Positions 50,301 through 59,300 of a stretch of DNA of 64,000 nt are shown here, piece by piece. The DNA comes from Ancylostoma caninum (taxonomy: Eukaryota; Nematoda; Chromadorea; Rhabditida; Ancylostomatidae). The stretch spans positions 1 through 64,000 of the forward strand of contig JBAJFG010000436.1 in the NCBI GenBank assembly GCA_037903475.1, given 5' to 3'. Within the stretch, counting starts at the first letter, position 1. Every line of letters starts with the position of its first letter. The notes beneath the pieces were generated by a model. That model ran no database searches. It saw only the letters and a list, made by a program, of their open reading frames with translations, and was not told the DNA's origin. A program made the translations under genes and the position numbers.

Positions 50301-53300
50301 CGTGCCTGAGAATATGCGTCGTCCACCAGAGGAAGTAGAGCACACCATGGTGTTACTTGCATGTCTATCTATGCAAAAGGTCATTGAACCTCCGAAAACG
50401 AAGAGCGCTCATTTAAAACCACTAGGCCTAATGGGAAGGTACATCTGTGAGCGTCACTACATCCAAGCTGTGAGACTTTTTGTCACCTTGAAAGTGGCAG
50501 ACGACTAGCTTGTTTCTCTGTTTTCTTTCAGGCAGCCATCATAGGCAAGAAGACGGAGAGTTTGTGGGGCAAGTTTCCACGAGGAGGACTCTGCAATGTC
50601 CCTGGAAATATTTTGTGCAATTTAGTGAGAGATCTCCGAGTTCACAGTGACAATATTGACGTGAGTTGGTGGAGCTATACGGCAGAAGACTAATGCACAT
50701 GTTCTTAATATTTTTCAGAAAGATGTGGTTTTAACAAGTAACCATATAGTGAACTTTTTCGATGACTGTTTGGCTACATACTATAAAAATGGTGGATGGA
50801 AAAGACGACGAAAGGGTGAAAAGGAAAGAAATGATGAGCAGGTTTGTATTTCGGGGCTGGTGTTGCAAATGCTTATTGGAAACTACATCATTTCAGGGCA
50901 ATGTACTGCCATCGAGCAATGAATGCCATGCGAAAGATGCGCCAGGTGATTCATACTTTTTGCCCGTGGTTTATGTTTCCCCTCACCACGTTTGCTGCTA
51001 TCCTCCCCTCATTTTCTGGTGAATTTCTTCTTATCTTTATCTTTAAAATCTCTTCTTAGTAGCATTTGTAGAAGGATGGCAGTAAATGAGGAGAGGATAG
51101 ATTTTGGGGGAGATGTCTGTAGGTATTGCGCCGTTCGGGCCGTGACGGTCGTGACGTTTCGACGGCAACGTCTTCTTCAGAGGCCAATGATCCGAAAGAT
51201 ATTTGCGCTCTGAGGGTTGCGGCAAACCTGCAAGCTCGCTGGATCAAGCTGTGAGGCTTATAGCGCAAATATTTAGCTTTTAGACCACTGTTAGGCTTCT
51301 GAAGGAAACGCCATCGAAACGTCGGGCCCGTTCCAATAAATCGTTCAACCTACCAACCTGGTTGGCGCAAAGGAAAAACATCAAATACTACAATTATGCC
51401 CAGGTTTAAAGAACGAGATTATTACAATTGTGGGAGGTAGTGCTCGAAAAAAAAACTTTTAAGCCTTAATTCTGAGGATGTGGACGTAGCCCTCTCAGGC
51501 CATTTTACCTTCAATACTTACTTTGAACGATTTTTTTGCATTAGTTACATTTCTTTTTTTTTCTTGGGGCCTTTTTCAGATTTCTTGATATCCCATTCCC
51601 GGTCCTTTTTATCCTCCTTTCTTCAGTATTTGCTCATAAAGGGTGTTTTTTTTCTGGTTCAGGTCTGGAACCGCTGTTCAAAGATGAACACGAACAGAAA
51701 GCTGCTCTTCTTGAAAAGACCAGTGCTGCAGATCTTCTCACACATTCGTTTGAGGTCGAAGAAGAATTGCTACCACCAGTGGATGTGAAACCATCTTGTA
51801 AGTGCTAGTTATTTAACGGATCTTTTTAAAACCATTCAATCAGACATAACTGTACATAGTTGATTTTCATTTCGTTTGGAAGTCTAGCTTGGGAACGAAT
51901 AACAGTGGATTGCACCATCTACGTTTTTTTTTTTCAGGCTCTACGGATTGCTCTACAAATCGACTTCATAGGTCGGAAATTTCTTCCTCGCATGAGTCGC
52001 AACTGTTGGAATCAGGGGATTCTGTGAAGTAAGCGGTTTCATCCTTTTTTTTTTGTTCTTATTTAGTTCCTCTACGTCCTACTGAATGTTATGGCTTTTT
52101 TCTCGACTGCTAGGTAAAAATGCACTTCAGAAAGGAACTGCGAAGTAGGTGCTAAATAGGAGTGGTGTTTTCATTGTGGAAAATTCTGTAAATTTTAAAC
52201 TTTTGCTAGGTGTGAACATTTTTCAACACACTTCATTTTTCATTTTCTAAATCGTTTCTGCTGCTGCCATTTGAAGGTTCAGTCTCATCTCAGAATCATC
52301 TCGGAGACTTTTGGTGGAACGAATTCCACAGGAGCTGCTGGTTGCAATGATGTGTATAATTCTATGTGGAGAAAAGAAGAGAAGCACGTTTTTTCAGCAA
52401 TTATCCGGGGCTATTAGCGGTAGCCGCGCGATATTTTCATTCACGGTGTTCATGTCGCGTTGATCTGTCTCCATACAAAATTATCCGCAAGTGTATGAAT
52501 GCGTGCATGACGCGCAACTGAAACATGCATCTATTAGGTTGGGCAATAAGTTAATAAGTTTGCGGTTTTTCTGAGCATTCAATGTATTCTCACGAAGTGG
52601 ACTAGTTGAACTTTCCTTTTTAGGTTTTTTTTTCTTTGAATGTTAATATCCGCAGTACATCATCTGGAGCATTTCTTTGCGAAAAATCGTCTCATAACTC
52701 TACGAACTGTGCGTACAGAACAAGATGCACCATCCAGTCCAAAATCGACCTCTCTGGAGCAGACATCCATTTCTGCGCTGTACCGTCAACAGTAATAGCT
52801 TCCACTCAGACGCTGGTAACATCCCTAGCAGCTTGAGCTGTATTTGTTCCACTATATTAGTGGAACAGTTGGAGGTGTCGGAGATCTATGCTCTTGTCGA
52901 ACTGGAGGGTCACATTTCATGCGACAGAAAATGAGAAGTAGCAGGAATTGGGGGCATTGGTTATAATATCCGTAAAGAGCAAAACAAACAACGGCTAGAA
53001 GATGACCTATGAAAGGCTATCGGAGTTAGATCAAGTCCTCGTAAAAAATCGAGTTAAAAAAAAAACCGCACGAACTTATTGCCCAACCCAATAGTACAAA
53101 TTGCCCTCCATAGATCATCAATTGTCTTGGTTCTCAGACATTTTGGTCGAAAATTTCCTCCAAAACCCAATGATTGCGCTTTTTTCCTGGGAAGGCACCA
53201 GCTAACTATGACTCTCTACTGTATCATTTCTTCTTCTCTTTCACTCTTAGGCCCAGTCTTGATGGAGGGCCAAATCACGTCAACAGAAATTATTTAAAAA

Positions 53301-56300
53301 TCGTGTGATGAATTCTCATCCATCGGCGTATTAGGATTTTCAGGACTGTCGGCAGTTTGGGAGAAGAGTCATCTCACGATGATTCGCGTCCAAGGAGTCG
53401 TGTTTGCACTCTCTGCGGTACCATCCGTGCTGAGGAAGAAACTCGCTCAGGCTCGGCAAATGTTCGGCAGAACTTAGTTCTGATGTCCTGTTTACTACTG
53501 AGCAATGTTGCTGATATGGAATCCGCTAAACCTACCTATGAAGGGTTGCTCAATAGACGTAGACGACTTTGTAAACTGCATTATGTTCAAGCGGTCAGCT
53601 CCTATTCATTGCTGTGAGCCAGCCACAGTATCTGTTAATTTTTGTTATAGGCTAATTGGATTGGGGCGGAGGTGCAAAAATTGTGGGGAAAGTTCCCGAT
53701 CCATGGGTTGTTTGGTATACCTCGAAAGACGTTGACGACTTTGTTGGATCGACTTCAGTACTGTGTGAATGCTCTTGGTGTAAGCTGTTCATCCCCTTGC
53801 ATCTAATTGTTGTTTGTTCATGAATTTGTAGTTTTAGATGGGAGAACGCCTAGCTGTGGATGACATTGCCAGGTTCTATGGCGATTGCTTGAAAAAATAC
53901 CGACAGATGGAAGGTTGGAAGGAGGAAGCGTTGCAGAATAAGGAAGAAATTACTCAGGTCCCTGTGCTCTTAATATAGCTCTAATTTACGCACTATACAA
54001 TAGGTGACATAATCTCAAGATTCAAATTTGGAAAGGGCCATTCTCCTTGGTTTTGGCGCATGTGTCCAGATGTATCTGTGATTTTTAGGCATCCCTGGAG
54101 GCCATACAAACAATAATGGCTGAAGCAACGCCGGCTGACAGTCCAAGTAAGTCAAAAAACGTGTGATCTATTCTTGCTCCAATGCTTTTTCTCTGTAGAT
54201 TCCAAATGGTTTCATTTTCACCTCGAATAATGTCAACTAAACGCTGCTGCTTGGATTTCGTTGCAATTAATATGTAGTTCTCTCCTTTTTTAATGTCGAA
54301 GAAGTCGTGACGCTTTTTTCCAGGTAGTACTGTTCAAAATCCCACCAAGAAAACTCCGCAAAACAAGTAGGTTTAATATAGATAATATTATTCTAATTTG
54401 GGATGCTCGCTTCTAACCTTGTTCCCCTCAATGACACTGTCCCAACACAGAATCGTTTCCGAGGTCATCGCAAGGAGAGAATCTCCAGGGACTGCTGATC
54501 ACCGGTATACATATATGGTACCACGCGGAACTGCTGAAAAACATATTTCTGGAACTCTTTGGGGGGGGGGGGCGTTGTGTGCCCCATCAGCAAGAGAGTG
54601 TATGATGCGGAAACCTCGTAATCCTGGGATGGCTCCCCCCACAACCTCCCTGAAAATTGGGGATCGAGAGCGGGTTTACCGGCAGTTTTGCAGAGAGTTG
54701 CGCTCATCATTTTTATCAGAAGCTTCTGGAGATCTTTTTCACGCGAAAATCTCAAAAACGATTCCGACGGGATGGTGCTTTCAGATGACAGCTGGCTTGT
54801 GTTTGTTGTTAGCTTAATGAGCTTTGGTGTGATGCATTATATAGTGTTTCACCGAGCAACGTATTTGTTTGCACTCGGTTACTTATACTTTTACAAATAT
54901 CAGAGAAAGAGAGAACACGAGAAGTAGTGGCATGCTTGGAGAGGAAAGCGAGAAATACAGATCATAGGCACAAATACTCAACTATCGTCGGCCTTGAAAC
55001 GGTCTATAGAAACAGTTTGTTAGATGGGGATCTTGCTGAGATGTTTATGCATTCACTTTCGCAGTCGAAACCATTCTTCTCCAATTCAGAGACTCTGAAG
55101 TCGATTCTGGAAGACGAATGATCTGTGCCCTATGTGGTATTTCCTGGCCTCACTTCGAAATGCGTTGTTCTGAATTCAATCGACCCCAGAATGCGATGCT
55201 ACTCTCCTCCCTTGTTGTTAAGGGAACAATGGACTTAAATTCAGCAGTACGCTTGTATGAGGCTCTTGAGGTTGAGAGAAAGTACATGTGTAAAAGTCAT
55301 TATATGGAAGCGGTAAGGATTTTCCACATGAATATTTGCGCTCATTTTCATTGTTTTTTTTTTTTCAGGCAGCATTTATAAACGGGGACTTGAGGCTGAA
55401 TCGAAACCTATCCGATAACATCAACACAGTTGCCAGTGGAAATAATGTTGATTTGCTATCACGCTTACAGGCAGTCGTGCAAACCCTGGACGTGAGTTTA
55501 TTTCCCAAAGTTTATTTCAATTTTAATAACATGGTGTCGATTTAGGAACAGATAATCCTTCGTACATGCGATTTAGTGCGATTTGGTGGTGAAATTATTG
55601 CAAGTCATCGAAAAGAGGCAGCAAAGAAGGAACTCGGTAGTACCATTGAGCAGGTAACGAGACGTTTCAGCTTTAAAGAGTAGTTAATTTGAAAACTGTG
55701 TAGCAGGAGCGCAGCCCGAACAGCGTAATACTTTAAGTTCAAAATTCAACCTTTATAATTGAGCGTCTTATGTCTCCTTTCAACTTTTAGGTTTTGAATT
55801 CGTTTTTAAATGAAGAAATGCCGCCTCCTCCAAATACACCTGCACAGGGAGATATCAGTGAGTTTTGTTGGACATTTCAATCTTATGAGCTAGAGCTTCA
55901 AATTTTTTAGTTTGAAACCTTCACTTTTTTTAGCAGTGAAATTCGAGAGCAAGGTCCTTACCAATCTCTGCTTCCGTTCCAACCATACTTTATCCGTCCG
56001 CTTCCAGAAACCGAACCAGGAACGTCAGGAAACCACTTAGATACTACATTTGTCGACCAGTGCAAGCGCAGAACCTATTGCTGTGCTCTATGCGGCCTAT
56101 TCCAACCAATGAAGGAATTATGTATGACAACAGTTCCGTATAGTCGAACATTGATTATGCTGTCATACTCGCTGAAGTCCAATGTAATCACTCCGGACTT
56201 GGCGAAGAAATTCTATGATGACATCTTTCGCTCACGACAACGTGTCTGCAAGAGACATTTCCAAGAAACTGTAGGTTTTTAATGATTTCTATTCCTATTC

Positions 56301-59300
56301 GTGAATTTCTTTCACTATTTAGTTATTTACTTTATAGGCGGCCTATATCAGGGATTATATGGTAGATGCATGTGGCAGCGTTCCTAAAGGTGGGCTCAAT
56401 GATGTTCCACCGGATGTTTTAAATGGTCTTCTAGAAGATGTTCACAAGCACTTGAGTGAGGTGGAAGTAAGTGCCTTATTCAAAGTAGTCTCATCGAAGA
56501 ATTTTTTGTTTTTTTTTTTCAGGAATTTGTGTCTCTCGAGTACGGTGACGTCACAGACATCTTAGATTTTTGCCCTCCAAAGGACCGTTTGAGAAATGCT
56601 AGGAGAGAACAGAATAAGGATAAGGGTTTAGATACTAGGGGACAGGATGAGGAGAAGGATCTAGAGCTAAAGGATGAGGATAGGGATGTAGAGGTAGCCG
56701 TATTTGTGGAGTTCTTCCTTTTTCTTATAAAAAATACCAAGTCTTTTCCGTTCAGATGCATGAATTCTGCAATAGTCTTGGGGAAACCTCCTCCACTTCG
56801 GAAATGTTGTCGGACGATGATGAACATTGGTTAAGTAAGTTTAGTTAGCACCGAAGTAATGTATTGGGTGGTTAAATAAGTTCGTATATTTCTTTCCTGA
56901 AAAATAAAAGAATAGCTTCACAGTTGGGAGGACAGAGGGTCCAAGGGGCATGGGATATGAACAGAGGATGGGTGGGATATTTCGTTAAATTCACGTAAGG
57001 GCTTCGCCTTGTATTCAAACCACCCCCCTCTGTGGAAGCAAGTGTGGAAAATAGTCATTTGCTAACTGGACTTTCCATTTCCAGTTCTTGAAATCTTGGT
57101 GAAATTAGGTTTTCGAGATGATGTTGGCAAAGTTTTGTAAAACACAGGACTTTCGAATGCTCTCAAGTAAACTTGGTTACAAGTTGAAAATTGGATGAAA
57201 AACGAACAAATAAGAAAAAACAGCACCGATTTATTTGACAACCTAATTTTATCCTTTGTAAAGAAATTTTACATAGATTTTTTTCTGAGAAAAGCCACTC
57301 TTTTATTTCAACTCTCCAGAAATTAGCCAGAAATAGCTATTATATGAAAAAAATTAGGTTCTCGAATGCTCTCAAGTAAACTTGGCTACAAGTTGAAAAT
57401 TGGATGAAAAACGAACAAATGAGAAAAAAACAGCACGGATTTATTTGAGAACCTAATTTTATCCTTGTGAAGAAATTTTACATAGATTTTTCCTGAGAAA
57501 AAGCTATTCTTTTATCCTAACTCTCCAGAAATTAGCCAGAATTAGCTATTATATGAAAAAAGTAGAAAATTTTAAAAAGACCTTTTAGAGAGTTAGAAGG
57601 CAGTTTCTTTCTTTTTTTCTTGAGGTAGGGGCCTTGATGCGATAACACAGTAGCTGCGTAGATTCCAAGTCAGTGGCAGCAATAACATTAACCCACAATC
57701 CAGTGCATCTTTTCTGTATATTCGTATTTGATGATCATGTACGTAGCTGCGTCTGTCGCGAGGTGGATATAGTGATTATATTGTAATTTGGCTGTCTACT
57801 AAAGTGTACAATAGGGATGATGTGGACTGATTAGTAGCATTAGCATTTGGAGGATTTTTCACACCTTTCTTTTTTTTCTTTTTTTTTACTTGTTTCTAGG
57901 GGTCCGGAATGTTGAGACATGTCAGCTAGCCAGGGCTGGGATTCATGAAACGACAACCAAGAAAACCAACGATGGCTAGAGTGATTGGTTATCGTATTGA
58001 CTACATAGTGGTAAGAGACGCAGACAACAAAAGTTGGTTTGCTAGCCTGAGTTATCGTTTCATGAATCCCAGCCCAGGTGTCTTATAACTTATTGAACTT
58101 GCTAAACAATGAGAGGAATCTCAATCATAAAAATAAGTTTCATTCCCATAGGGAAGTCAAGAAACGTAGAGATGGAACAAGAATAATCAACTGGACATCA
58201 CCATTTATGCCGAGAACGCTGTTGCGCTGGTTAGAACACAGTGGAAATGTTTTTACTTTTACTGGTTACTTTCTACTTTTTATCCGCAACATTAACATTG
58301 GAACGTTCACATTCCCTCAGTCTAAGTAACAAAATTAGGCCAGAATGAGTGTGTTAGATTAGGTTATTAGTATAAGTGCAATGAAAGGGAACTGCTAGAG
58401 GCAGATAAATATGAGTATCTCGCTATAGGAGATGATGAAGATCTCGAAAACGATGACAACGGAAAAACAGACCCTGATTGGGAGACCGAATCCGAGATTC
58501 CAGCGCCTACTTTCCGGCCTCCACAAAGGCCAGGATTTGTCACTTTTGGAAGCAAGTCAGTATCACTAGAAAAGGTGAATTTTTGAGTGAAGTTCTGCAA
58601 TGTTTACCTTAAGTGTTAATAGGATCATGTGTTCCGAAAAAATCTCTCCTTCAGGTGAAATTCGCAATCGCTTACTACCGGTTAGGAAGCAAAGGGTATC
58701 GTCCTTTATCTACAATGCGGCATCGTTTTAGATGGATTCGATCAAGGAACGACATGGAAAAGTTGAGGACAATTGAGAAGCAGGGTGAGATTTTTACTTC
58801 TGAGATTGTATTTAGGAATATACAGTTCTGGTGGTTGTGCTATGACCAAACACGGGAAACGCGCGACGCTAAATTGTTTTGCTTTTTTATTTAAAGGCAT
58901 CTCACAGAGCAATGGTCTTAGAGGTTTTTAGGTGGAAAGAATTTCATGAGCTTATTCTATCACATGATTCCTTGCAGCAGCTCAGAAATTCCGGTTTTGA
59001 CCTTTTTGGCGAGAAATTGGGCGGACGTTTCTTAAGAGAAAGACTTCTATCACTGGAGGAGATTCCCGGGAAATAGTCGTTCCTACACAGCCAAGCTTAG
59101 CTTTAGGGCACACTTTTTCGCGCTAAGAACAAGTCCAGTTTACGTCAAGCTTAGTAAAAGGAGAGCCATCCCTGTTAGAGTTTCCGCTTTTAAAATGCTG
59201 CTCTACAGCTCTTTAAGTCCATAGCGTTGTTTTGTATTTTTGTTTCCTTGTTTATTTTTGACATTAGTTATGATGATATTGCTATGTCTAGTTGGTGAGA

